From Leptodontidium sp. MPI-SDFR-AT-0119 (Eukaryota > Ascomycota > Leotiomycetes > Helotiales > Leptodontidiaceae), in assembly GCA_020726505.1 (NCBI GenBank), contig JAHLEZ010000001.1:5332001-5396000 (forward strand): a DNA stretch of 64,000 bases. The letters are read 5' to 3'. Shown piece by piece: positions 33,771 through 44,614 of the stretch. Each line of letters opens with the position of its first letter. Position 1 is the first letter of the stretch. The position numbers were made by a program, and so were the translations under genes. Under the pieces are notes generated by a model. The model made no database searches. It was not told where the DNA came from and saw only the letters and a program-made list of their open reading frames with translations.

Positions 33771-35771
33771 TCACCAATGTATAACCGTCTCCTTCATGAC
33801 CAGCTCTCCCACACCTCCCTCTCTAACCATAACAGCAAGATTCGATTCCCTCTTCACCAAATCCGTCTCCATTCTACAAATCGTCGCGACCCTCTCCTCG
33901 GGTACATACATCTCCTCCTCCTCACTAGGCAGACCCACCTCCTCAATATCGGCCACCCACTTCATAACCCTCCCCGTGACATCGACATCCCAAATCCCCT
34001 CTCTTCTTTGCACTTTCCCAAATGTCTCAATGATCCTCCTCCTCAGAGCTCGATGCCGGTATTTATACCCAACCACTATAAGAGGCATGACGACGCCAAT
34101 ATCAAGAGAGTAACTATCTCCCAATAAAGACTGGTTCGCATCTTCCAAAAGAAGGTGCGCTAAATCCACAACTTCAGTCAACTCGCGCGTGTAGCAGCGA
34201 TGATAGTACAACGGATGCGGCGTCGTAGCAGCAAGACACAATACCCCCGAAAGGTAATGAACCCGCAACAAAGTCGCCGCATGAAAACTCGCTCGACCTT
34301 TCGGGCCCCTCGCCTTCCTAAGGAGCGGTTCAAAAGCCTTCTCCCAGCGTTTATACTCGGACAGGATATTGCACTGCAGAGCATACACCGGGTCGACCGT
34401 CGAGATGGAGGAATTAGCGCCGATGGGAGCAGGAGATGTACGTTCGGATATCCACCAGAGGTCTACGATTGAGGGATGGAGTGAGAGATCGACTTCGCGC
34501 TGGCTCATGGTGAGATGGATACCTCGTAATACGATCCGTGTCATGGGTAGACGGGCTTGTTTCAAACTCGTGAATTCGACGGGCATGTCTTCTACTGCTG
34601 CTCGTCCGCCGTTTAACCTCTCTAGATGCAGCGCTCGACTCCGCCGGTCTTGGTAAGTCGTAGCTTGGATCTCGAGGACGACGAAGATCCGCACGATTTC
34701 TTCGTCAATGGGTGGCAAGGCTGTGCCGGACGTGGTTTGAGAGTGGGCCCGAAGGAGGTTGTATGAGTCTATGGCTTCGATGCCGGCGAATACTTGGGCG
34801 GTTGCGACGTCTCTGTTTCCGTGGTAGGTCTCGAAACAGGCGAAGAGGAGGCACGCGAGGAGTTTGGTGCGGATGTCGGTTTGGCCTTCTGAAGTTGAAC
34901 GACGCATGTCGACTATGGCGGAGTGGTATGAGTGGTAGGCGAATTGGAGGCGTTTCTGGTCGAGACGTTGTGAGTTGCTGCTGTTGTTGCCGTCTCGCCA
35001 GCCTTTGAGGTTCAGTGTCCCGATTGCAGTGACGGCGTGACGGATACATGGCGCTGTCTCGCTGGCTTGGAGGACGACGCGGGACCAGAGCTCGGATTCG
35101 AGACAGCCTGTTAGTTGGGCGGCGGAGATCTCACAGAAGCGTTGGAAGTAGAGACGCTCTTGGTCGTTCTGGAAGAGGTCTCGTGGTGGGGGCCGGTAGA
35201 GGGGGTGAATGGGGATGAAATTGTTTTGGGTGGTGTCTGGATTGGAGGTGTTTGGTGGTAGTCTGAGTCTCTGGACTGTTTGAAGTTGCTCGTTTTGATC
35301 ATATTGTTCATGCCGAGTAGGAGTATGTGATATGTTTTGATAGAATGTCTGGTATATGGGTTGTTGGATGGTGACATATGTATTCTGAAGAGGAGCCAAC
35401 GGTCTTGGTTTCCTAGGAAGGGTTGAAGGTTTGGATTGTTCGTTTCTTTCATATCCATCACATGGCTTTCCAAATTTAAAGCACCTTTTGCACCCTGGCT
35501 TGCCTTCTGTAAAAAATGTCAGTATCTTCATGTTACGTTGTGCTCAGGACATACCATCACATTTGACTCTCCGTATCCTGCCAGAAAGAATATTAGCTCT
35601 TTCTCCACACATCATCGATGAGAGAATAGAGATGAACAAATACACTTACTTGCAAGTAACACAACCAGATCTAACTTTTGGACCAAGCGTCCTCCTTCTC
35701 TTCACCGGAATCCTAACTGCTTGATCACTCCCACTCCCGCTCCCACTCCCATTATAATTTCTCGATTCCAT
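33771..35771 (-). CDS. Zn2Cys6 fungal transcription factor
   Basis: Three exons: 35771..35650, 35577..35555 (a 23-nt microexon) and 35506..33771; introns of 72 and 48 bp. The product has 626 residues. The zinc cluster spans residues 37-64 and is assembled across all three exons: Cys 37, 40, 47, 54, 57 and 64 with spacing C-x2-C-x6-C-x6-C-x2-C-x6-C. A basic stretch (VKRRRTLGPKVR) precedes it. The remainder matches the fungal-specific regulator type with a short middle region: QRFCEISAAQLTGCLESELW, CIRHAVTAIGTLNLKGW, KLLACLLFACFETYHGN. Such proteins bind CGG-type sites in the nucleus. The target pathway is unknown; the convergent SDR neighbour gives no clear hint. Without the microexon the zinc cluster would be lost. 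Confidence 0.92.
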
Positions 35772-36879
35772 AGCCCCTTACTATGCCAGCAGCGTTTTTG
35801 CAAAAGTTCAAATCTCGGTATTCACTATTTAGACCGTTGGAAAGAAAATAAAAATCATTTTCAAAAGATGTCACAAAACCAATTAAAGATACCGGAATCC
35901 TCACTCACCTTATATATATCTAAGTCCCTATCCAGGCTAAGCTAGGCTACTAATCTCACCACTCTCCCTCGCATAAAGTACCGTGACTGGCTCCCACCCC
36001 CTGACTCCCACCAAACAACCCAGCATCTCCACATCTAAGTAAGGCACAGTCTTCAATCTTCAAATTTAACCTCACATTCCCCAACCGCTGATTGGCCAAT
36101 TCGTAAGATATCACCAATCGGGCTATCATTTCCCCTTCCCTCGATACTTGATCCACCCATTAAACGGATCCATGACTTGCATTTTCAGCGGAAACTAAAC
36201 TTCATTTGGACAGTTTGGCGGCGCCTGCTTAGCTGCCTCGCTTGTAAGACTTCTCAAATGTGTGGTGGTTGAGCCTATGTATGGTCTTGTAGTTTTGTGG
36301 GAGAGCCTTGGAGTCTCTTTGCGAGTGAATGGATGGTACGTGTTATACGAGTTTGTGTTACACTTATTCACTCCCCTGCCGCCTGCCAGCGTGTCCGAAT
36401 AGTGGGATGACTAAAGTACCTGCGTACCTGCTTGATATTTGTACTTGCTGAATAAGAATATCGTTTACCGCGCCTGATGCGGTTCATCTTCGATGGGATT
36501 TGTCTCGCTTGGTGAAGGGTTATTTATTTATTGCTCACCTCACTCACCTCACTCACCTCACCATGATGGAGGTAAGTTCGGTCACGACTCACTTCAGATA
36601 CCGAAAATCAAATACTGAAAAGGAAAGAGAAAAGAGGCATCAAGGAGTCTCTTAACATGAAAAAGAAAGGGAGGGTATCAGCAATTATTTCTTCATCATA
36701 ACATGATTTGCAAGAACAGTAAGTCGTATTTCAATAAAAGTCCATCGCTCGCATTCGCATTCGCAGACTCGATTCAAGGAACGCCACGCTGACTACCACT
36801 CCCTTCGCAAAGCCACGCTCTCAAACTCCTTCCATGAGACTTTATCTTTTCCTCGCCCTTTCGTCCATGATCAACCAAC
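35772..36879. other. Gene-free stretch
   Basis: Contains a small tandem repeat of 'cactcacct' type at about 36535-36562. No coding frame supported. Confidence 0.35.
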
Positions 36880-37189
36880 CTAGATACTGCCCTTTACGCA
36901 GTTATCACAGACACGGTGATTGCATTTCTTGCATGCCTTGTGTATACGGTGATTTTCTTGCTCGCATTCCTGTTCTCGTCAGTAAGACAACATTCATTTA
37001 GAGGATGGAAAGAGAAGCACCCACCTGTCCGTTTACAACGCTACAGCAATACCATTGAGTCCACGGCGCCTCACCTTTCTTTACGTGATCGGCCCAGAAT
37101 TTGGTGTATTCCTTCACTTTGCTCGTGACTTTGCCTAGAGTGCCTGCGGCTGGCTTGGTATCGGTGGTTTTGGTGTCTTGGGAAGCCAT
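36880..37189 (-). CDS. Small Cys-rich protein with CxxC-x4-CxxC motif
   Basis: Two exons, 37189..37025 and 36969..36880, with a 55-bp intron (GTGGGT donor, CTGAC branch site, ACAG acceptor). The product has only 84 residues. The N-terminal part is polar and Lys-rich with a helix (VTSKVKEYTKFWADHVKK). The C-terminal part contains WYCC (res 46-49), C57, and a zinc-ribbon-like C68-x2-C71-x4-C76-x2-C79 followed by VKGSI. The first exon alone also gives a 63-residue ORF, but splicing adds the paired cysteines and looks protein-like. Function unknown; zinc binding is inferred from spacing. Confidence 0.6.
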
Positions 37190-37795
37190 TTTGGACTTGT
37201 AGGGAGGCGTAAGTTGAAAGTCACGGGTATGTTGGCTTCGGCTTCTTCGTTGCTTGGAGATCACCACCAAGGAAGCAGGAAAAGTGGAGCTATCGATATG
37301 CGGATTTGGTATGTGAGGTTGTTTGAGAATCTCAGGTCGCTGAAAATGTTGTTCTGTGATCAGTGGGTAGTGAGTTGACTGACGAGATGTGCAGTGATTC
37401 ACGAAGCGGCCTCTCAATCACTAATGGCAGGAACAACCAGTAAGAATCGTCCGATGTGAGTCCGAATGCCACGAGAGTGAAAGGAAAGCCGTCTGAGTTG
37501 GCGGTCGACTCAAAGAAATGTTCTCCCCGAAGCGATGATTAAAGTGGCGAAATGGGGCTGTACAGCACAGCACATATGTCTTGGCAACAAAAATGCTTGC
37601 GACACCGCTTGCCCCAGCCACATAATGTCCAACAATTAAGGCGAATATTCGTATATCTTCAGCATCGATCTTGGTCCAGCCAAGACAACTGGCACCGATG
37701 TCCTGAATTTGTGCAATGTAATTTCAGGTTTGGCTTGGCACACGAAACAGGAAGACCGCCGCCTAAATGCTCATACTTTCTCTTCGAGATGGCTA
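37190..37795. other. Intergenic region
   Basis: Upstream of the small Cys-rich gene and downstream of the Whi5-like gene; nothing recognised. Confidence 0.3.
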
Positions 37796-38932
37796 TCAAG
37801 AGAGAAGATTTCCACCAAGTTGCATTCCTAAACCTGTGTGCTTCGTTGGTCCAGGCCCTTCCCGCATATTTGGGCTCGAATTCGGATTATCAAAGTCCAG
37901 ACGCCTTCTGGCAACTGTCAGGGGTGTTTTGGCTGTTCGGGGAGTCTTTGGCCATGCTTTTTGAGCTGGGCTAGGAGTGATGTTGACAAAGTCGGCAAAA
38001 TCGAAATTCTGTGACGGTGTGTTGGGAAAGTTCGAAAGAAATCCACTACCGCCACCTCCTGGAGTTGTCATCATGGATGACGGTAAGGCAAGGGACTTGG
38101 GAGGTGGAGTAGATGGCGGTTGCATTCTGGACCGTGTGGGGTTTGCAGGAGATGGAGACGTTGCAAGGTAGAGCAGTAGATCAGCACCCTCTTCTCCAGA
38201 TTTTCCATTCTTGCGGCGACCTAGACTTCCCTTGTTCCGGGCTGGGGATGGCGTGCGGGGTGGAGAAGAACGCATGTTGAAGGAATGTTCGGGTAGATTG
38301 TTTTCCTCGTCGTCTGATATGGCAGCAAAATGATTAAGCATCTCGTTGTGATGAGAGCTTCTTGCATAGAAGGAGAGACTTGGGCCTGAAGAGGTTGTGA
38401 AGTGAGGTTGCTTTCGAGGCTTGATGGGAGATGATTGAGTGAGCTGATAGCCACGAGTGTTAATCGGTTTGGTTGGAGAAGAACGGAATCTCTTGCGTGA
38501 ACTTGCACTTGAGCTTGACTGCTCGAAGCTGTTGTAGTGACGTTTCCTATATTCGCTGCCACTACCACTTCGTGGTCCAACCTGGTCCGAGAATATAGCC
38601 GGGTTCTTGATCGGAGAGCTCCTAAAATCGAGAGCAGCACTCGAAGAAGAGTCCGAAAACATATCTCCACTCGATGTAGGTCTCCTCTTCCTCAGCTCCT
38701 CTTCGACCTTCGGCTCGATGCTGTCAAGGGTGAGATCCTCCCAACCCCGAGCGGCTTTGAATTGTGCGAGTGCAAGACGAGTCTTCAGTTTCCGGCCAAT
38801 CTAGCATTGTATGTTAGCTTTGTAGAACATATGCGGACTTGAGGAATCCGTCCATACCTTGCCAACTTCTGCCCGCTTCAGCACGGCGTCTACCACCACC
38901 TCGGGTTGTTTCTTCTTCCACGGCGACGACAT
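37796..38932 (-). CDS. Whi5/Nrm1-like G1/S transcriptional repressor candidate
   Basis: Two exons, 38932..38858 and 38800..37796, with a 57-bp intron (GTATGG..GCTAG); 359 residues. The short first exon gives SPWKKKQPEVVVDAVLKRAE. Exon 2 begins with the conserved block IGRKLKTRLALAQFKAARGW, resembling the GTB motif by which Whi5/Nrm1 proteins bind the SBF/MBF factors. The rest is disordered, Ser/Pro-rich, with many SP/TP sites (SSPIK, SSPTK, SSPPRTPSP, NTPSQ, ITPSP, KTPRT), plausible CDK targets. Conserved islands LLLYLATSPSP and FDFADFVNITPSP follow. Family assignment rests on the helix and SP/TP-rich layout and is probable, not proven. Alternative: a generic SP/TP-rich nuclear protein. Confidence 0.65.
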
Positions 38933-39794
38933 GGTGAATTGAAATCTGCGATCGAGATTGTCCCTTCGTACGATGCCAACGAGCACAAGGTCAACTCTCG
39001 TAGGCCTTGGAAAGTGGGTTATCGCTCTTTATCGGGGCCAGAATGAGGTCGGCGTCAAGTCGAAAGGGGTGGAGATTAGATTCCTCTCGCTTCAGGATTG
39101 ACAGGGCTGAAAACAATTGTGGGAGGCGGGGATTTCTCGAGTCAAGCGTTCGACCAGTGGCTCTGTGAGTGGAAGGATCTTGACAAGAACGAGATACAGT
39201 CGAGAGAACAGTGGAGAGTTGTGGTGGTCGGGTTTCGTCGAAGTGAGGGAGGAGGATGAAGATTGCACGTTTGGCTAATTCCCACGCATTCTCAACTTGG
39301 CACGGCACGGGAGGGAGGGTCAGTTGGAGGGGAGACGCGCGAAATCCAAGCTTGGCCAATCAGATGCGCGCAGGCAAAGTACGAGGTCACGTCTTTCGAT
39401 CCAATGGAGCGTTCTGAGATATGCCGAGTCTGCAGCCCGCAGCACAGTAATCGCGTGTCCTATTCGCTGGAATAATCCCTGTCCTTTTTGCTGCGCGTAA
39501 GTTTGTCATGCTGGGCCATGGCTCCATCGAGAGGTCATGCCGCCTATCGTTATGGTGTAGTGACAATGCTTTTTCCGTTGCAGGGGGTCAACGTCCGACA
39601 CGATGACGATGCCCAGCAAGCAACTTTCTACTCGTAATCAACAAGTACAGTAACCCAAAACCGAAAACCTTCCGACGACAAAGACTTCAACCTCACTCCA
39701 CAACCACTTCCTTAAAACATCCAGATGCAATCGTCTTCTAGTTTCCAACAAACCGTTCAATAATTCTTCTGTATCTTGACAGAGAATCGCCGCA
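38933..39794. other. Divergent intergenic region between Whi5-like and polytopic membrane protein genes
   Basis: Open frames on both strands at 39000-39500 lack domain features. It likely holds two promoters and leaders. Confidence 0.35.
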
Positions 39795-41128
39795 ATGCCT
39801 CAGATCATCAGGGGCGTGCGCTCAAATTCAGAGCCAAACAATACCGGGACACCCGGGAGTCCACGGCCACATGAGGACAGACGTGTAACCTTCGAAAACG
39901 GGCGTGAACGGGAGGAAAGCGATGCATATTACGACAGTCGAGCTGCAACACAATTCGAATTCCAGAGGCGTGCGAGCACTTTGCAAACATACTACTGCGA
40001 ACACCCCGAACTTTTGCCCCAGCTGCCCTTCACCTTCCGACATGGCTTCAAACGGTGGAGGCTCGGTGGATATATTGCGCTGATGGTCTTCGATGCATGC
40101 GTCGTGCCGATATTGCTGTACTACTCCATGACTTTTGGAGGGAACGTCAAGGGGTTCATTACGTTTGCAGTAATTACGGCTATCTGGGGAGGACCTACCT
40201 ATGTCGAATTTGCGATCCGGTCATTACGATTGATCAAACAGCAGAGGTTCTACAAGCCCTTGGGAGTGGATAAGAGGTGGGCGTTTGATATCACGAATTG
40301 GATACTAGTGCTTTCGATTGCGGTTGTCACAGCCATCCTGATCGTGGGTGCTGCCCCACACGAAGTCTTCCTTCGAGTGCTGTCCATGCCTGGACCTGCT
40401 ATCCTTTATTGCACAGCTGGACCGATCTTTCTCATGAGTTTGTATAATCATTTTGGGTGGAAAGCGCCATTCCGGATTAGTTCGACGCCGAAGGGCGAGC
40501 CGGTCATGCCGGGAATCTTTTATATCGTGGAGGACATTGTCGCTGTCAACTCTGGAGGCGGAAGACCATTCAGGGAAGGGATGTTCGCAAGATACAAGGC
40601 CAGTCCTATTTTCCGGAAGATGATGAGAGATTTATCTTGGTTCTGGTCGATTCCTGGGTTGATTATGGCTTCCGCTGTCACGGTTGTGGTGGTTATCAAC
40701 CCTGTCCCTGAATCAGTCTCGTATGGACTCGGTATGTTGATTCATTTCGATGGCTATTCAAAGCTAACATTATACAGGATGGGGTGTTCCTTTTCTATGG
40801 GCGGGAATATGGGCCGCCATAACGGTACCATGGGTGCGATCGGTAATGAAGAAAGAAAAAGAAAGTTGGGAAGCTGAGACGAAGATGATGACTTCAACGA
40901 TGGTGAGTGTTCTCTGCTTTTTGTCCCCTTCCAGTTGCCTTGGCCGGATTGGGGCAGCCCCTCAGACAAAAGTCCGTCCCGGGTCAACCTTGATTCTCTC
41001 GATGTATTTGAAAGAGGAATGCTGACTGAATTCTCCTGCAGTCGAAACCACCTTCGACTCATGGCTCGAAACCACCCTCCGTGCAAGGCACGGAAGGCAC
41101 GGAAGGCACGGAAACCACACAGGTGTAA
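39795..41128 (+). CDS. Uncharacterised polytopic membrane protein
   Basis: Three exons: 39795..40731, 40778..40902 and 41042..41128; introns of 46 and 139 bp. The product has 382 residues. A polar ~85-residue N-terminus is followed by six or seven hydrophobic segments (GYIALMVFDACVVPILLYY, FITFAVITAIWGG, WILVLSIAVVTAILIVGA, AILYCTAGPIFLMSLY, IPGLIMASAVTVVVVI, PFLWAGIWAAITVPWV). A large loop contains VEDIVAVNSGGGRPFREGM, which looks conserved. The cytosolic tail ends with three GTE repeats. The family is widespread in filamentous ascomycetes as far as I recall, but has no assigned function. Confidence 0.75.
41087..41113 (+). repeat. 9-bp in-frame tandem repeat in the last exon (three copies)
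   Basis: GGCACGGAA is repeated three times without interruption and encodes GTE-GTE-GTE near the C-terminus of the membrane protein. Such units change length by slippage without shifting frame. Confidence 0.8.
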
Positions 41129-41808
41129 TTTTTGCGATAATACCCATCATGAGCGCTATTTTAGAATTATGAGAGAGCGAGGAAATGGACTGTGGATAGA
41201 ATGACAACGGCTACTGTTGAGGACCCTTAGTGGAGGGATATTTCGATGGTCTTAAAAGCCCTAATATTGGTGGTCGGTATTGATCAGTTGATGAAACGCA
41301 AACATGCGTGTATAATGAGAAGAGCTGGAGCCTAGGTATTTCAATACAGGATAGATCTGTATTTTTAAGCATCATGTGCAGAGACCTTAGGTAAATGGAC
41401 GAGTCTAGCGATCACCATTACTGATATCACTAATAAACGGCTAGAATAGCGAGGGCCTTTAACCAACTACTATCACTGAGACCTAAATATCTCATTCTTC
41501 CTCCGTATGTCGGCCAATCCTTCCACCCTCGGGACTCGATTGCCTCAATCTCGTGCAGTGCCAGCCCGAACCCAAGGAAGCAAGCCCCTGAAAGCTCGCC
41601 TCCGATCCCCCACCGAATCGGTAACTCGGCTGTAACATGTCCCTGGAGCCCCCGCTAAATTCCCCATATCTTTTCCCCGCGCGAGCCAAACAAGGACAGT
41701 GGGCAAGCCACCCGCAAGCTGTACATCACTTTAAAAGTGCTTTACCTGGGTCCCCTCTTCAACACCTCTTTCTTTCCTTCAATTTCACACCTCATCAGCA
41801 CTATAACC
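41129..41808. other. Intergenic region
   Basis: Nothing recognised; promoter of the dehydrogenase at the right end, pyrimidine-rich from 41750. Confidence 0.3.
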
Positions 41809-43007
41809 ATGAGGTCGAACGTCAGAAGAGCAGCACCGTTGATTCGGTCTGCCATACAGCTACAACGAAGGAGCTTCTCGGTCTCGAATGGTAGACAGGC
41901 ACAGTATGGGTTCATAGGCCTCGGGCAGATGGGTACGTCATCCGCACGCGACTTTGGTTGTGAATACCTTCAATTGCAATGGCTAATGAAATGTACTACA
42001 GGCTATAACATGGCTCGAAATCTACAAGCCAAGCTACCTTCTACAGATACAATCCGAGTTTACGATGTCAATCCCGAGTCTGTTGACAGGTTCGCAAATG
42101 ATACAAAGGCATTGTCAACGGGGGCTACGGTGGAGATTGCGAATAACGCGAGAGAAGCTGCAGAGGATTCTGTGCGTGAAGCAATCCATTTTTGCAATTG
42201 GATCCCCTCTGTCTCATTCTTGGGATCCTATTGTAGGTAAAAGACAAAATTACTAACAGACTTGCCCTCCAGGAAACAACAATCACAGTCCTTCCCGAAC
42301 CCACCCACGTAAACAACGTCTTCGGCCAGATCCTCAAGCCCCCGCTCTCGGAATCTGTCGTCTCCAACCCCGACCGTCTCTTCATAGACTGCTCGACTAT
42401 CGACCCATCTTCATCGCGCGAAGTAGCCAACGCCGTGCATGCAACGCAGCAAGGCAAGTTCGTCGACGCTCCGATGTCTGGCGGGGTAGTGGGGGCCACA
42501 GCCGGGACGTTGACATTCATGCTCGGGTCCCCAGACTCGATGCTCGCTCGCGTCGAACCAATCCTCCTCATGATGGGCAAGAAAGTCATACACTGCGGCC
42601 CGCAAGGAGCTGGCCTGTCCGGGAAACTGGCGAATAACTACTTACTCGCTATCAACAATATCGCTACTGCCGAAGCTATGAACTTGGGTATCAAATGGGG
42701 TCTTGATCCCAAGGTTCTGGCCAACTTGATCAATGTCAGTACGGGCAAGTGCTGGCCGAGTGAGGTCAACAATCCCGTCAAGGGCGTGATAGAAAGCGCG
42801 CCTTCGAGTAGGGATTATAAGGGGGGTTTTGGGATCGGGTTGATGAGGAAGGATTTGAATCTGGCGATTATTGCTGCTGCTGAGGCAGGAGCGAAATTGG
42901 AGCTTGGGGAGAAGGCGAAGGAGGTCTATGAGACCGCTGAGAAGCAGGAGGATTGCAAGGGGAGGGATTTCTCGGTTATTTATAGATATATTGGTGGTGC
43001 TGAGTAA
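41809..43007 (+). CDS. 3-hydroxyisobutyrate dehydrogenase, mitochondrial
   Basis: Three exons: 41809..41932, 42002..42171 and 42273..43007; introns of 69 and 101 bp, the second with a TACTAAC branch site. The product has 342 residues. The N-terminus is Arg/Ser-rich without acidic residues (SNVRRAAPLIRSAIQLQRRS), a mitochondrial presequence. The nucleotide-binding motif GFIGLGQMGYNMARNL is rebuilt across intron 1. The substrate-binding signature DAPMSGGVVGATAGTLTF and the catalytic-lysine helix GLSGKLANNYLL follow. The enzyme oxidises 3-hydroxyisobutyrate to methylmalonate semialdehyde with NAD in valine catabolism. Confidence 0.94.
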
Positions 43008-43444
43008 AGTCGCACGCTCCAGTTTCTTTTCCATGCATTGGGGATGGTTGTACATAGGAGTACTCTAGATTGTATGGTCAAGAACACGATCCATTATCCC
43101 CCCAGCAGCACATCTTCTGTGCTGTGCTGTTGGAATTTCAATTTCATGCCTAGAGAGCCAGAAGCCTGACTGCTGGGCGGGTAGAGGATTTTGTTGCTCA
43201 ACTGTTTTTTCGCTCAAGGTGTATTCAATTTCCTTCGTTGCTTTCGGCTTGCATTTCTAGAGTGAATTAAGAGGATGTCATCCTTCAGTGAGGATTATCC
43301 AGCTCACATCCTTCTCGCTATTCAATTCCAAAAGTCTCATATGAGATGGTATCAAGGTCCTAAATATCTCGCAGCACTTACACTAGCGCTCAAACTCTCA
43401 TTATCATCCCTCCCACTATAATCACTCCCCCTTCCATCTCCACC
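43008..43444. other. Short convergent intergenic region
   Basis: Nothing recognised. Confidence 0.3.
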
Positions 43445-44614
43445 TCACTGCAAAGTTACAACCAACTTCTTCGCACTCACGCCCTCCCTCAGCCCCTCAA
43501 AACCCACCTGCACATTCTCCAACCCCCTCCCCACAACCTCACTCGGCGGACTCGGCACCACCCTCCCGTCACGTAACGCCCCCTCCAAGAAATCTTCAAA
43601 CATGAACTTCCCCAGCCCATTATCCACCAACGTCCCTCCCCAGATAAACTTATACCCCACACCCTTTACCCGTGCTTTAACCCACATCTTTACATTCCAC
43701 ATCATGAAATACAACACATACCTCGGCAACACCAGGGTCGTTGGTTTCGGCTCTTGAGACGGATACGCAGCCATAGCGATGAATTTCCTATTCTCCCTCT
43801 CCTTACCCGCCGCATATCTCGGAAGTCGGGCCAAGATCTCAAGACAAGCTTCCGCGCCTCCATTCCCAATCGTCAGAGCACCAGCTGAGATCCTCCCCTC
43901 CATAGCGCGGATGATATCACGCTGGACCGTGGGGGAGTTATAATCGAACGCGAGACTCGCGCCGAGGGTTTTGACGTAGGTGAAATTCTTGGGTGAGCAG
44001 GTCGTTAGGACTTCGTATCCTGCTGCGACGGCGAGTTGGATCGCGTTGCAGCCTACGCTTGTTGAACCGCCCCAGATGATGACTGTTTTGCCATTTGCTG
44101 TTGGTTTTGGTGTTGCTGTTGATGTTGGTTTTGGTTCCAGAGAAGGGTATTTCAGACCAAGTTGATCGTCCTGGAAGAGACCCGTCGCAGCAGTCGAGAG
44201 AGCGAGGGGCATCACGGCGGCATCTTCGAATCGCATGGTCTCCGGGATGTGGCATACCATGTGTGTGTTCAGGACGGTGTATTCCTGGAAGGCGGATTCG
44301 GAGGCACGATTCCGGGATTTTTCCATCCCGTATGCGAGGCCGACGACGCGGTCGCCGGGTTTGAAGCGTGTTGTTGAGGACCCGATGGAGTGGACGACGC
44401 CCGAGACGTCGAAGCCTAGGATTGTGGGGGAGGGGAGCCAGGTGTAGAGGATGGAGCTCATGGTTACGACCATGTGGTCTACGGGGTTTATGGCTACGGC
44501 GGCGTTTTTGATCACGATTTGCGTGGGGGAGGGGGTTGTGAAGGGTGCGGGTTTGACGATGAGGGGGGTGTTGGGGGTGAGGAGCCAAGCGGCTGTGTTG
44601 GTTGGGTTTGGCAT
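43445..44614 (-). CDS. Medium-chain dehydrogenase/reductase (zinc-type alcohol dehydrogenase / enoyl reductase-like)
   Basis: Single-exon gene of 389 residues, ATG at 44614. The N-terminal GroES-like fold shows AINPVDHMV, GFDVSGVV and FKPGDRVVGL. The Rossmann half shows VIIWGGSTSVGCNAIQLAVA and ASLAFDYNSP. The structural-zinc Cys cluster is absent, as in enoyl-reductase members of the toxD/LovC type. A low-complexity Lys/Pro/Thr insertion (~res 155-170, around KPTSTATPKPTANGK) separates the two domains. NADPH-dependent reduction of an activated double bond or carbonyl is likely. No polyketide synthase lies nearby, so a role in secondary metabolism is not supported. Adjacent, convergent to HIBADH. 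Confidence 0.88.
   Translation of the reverse strand: MPNPTNTAAWLLTPNTPLIVKPAPFTTPSPTQIVIKNAAVAINPVDHMVVTMSSILYTWLPSPTILGFDVSGVVHSIGSSTTRFKPGDRVVGLAYGMEKSRNRASESAFQEYTVLNTHMVCHIPETMRFEDAAVMPLALSTAATGLFQDDQLGLKYPSLEPKPTSTATPKPTANGKTVIIWGGSTSVGCNAIQLAVAAGYEVLTTCSPKNFTYVKTLGASLAFDYNSPTVQRDIIRAMEGRISAGALTIGNGGAEACLEILARLPRYAAGKERENRKFIAMAAYPSQEPKPTTLVLPRYVLYFMMWNVKMWVKARVKGVGYKFIWGGTLVDNGLGKFMFEDFLEGALRDGRVVPSPPSEVVGRGLENVQVGFEGLREGVSAKKLVVTLQ

Noticed and set aside
43938..44588. 216-codon minus-strand ORF
   Set aside because: Alternative frame of the medium-chain dehydrogenase; Arg/His/Pro-rich shadow.
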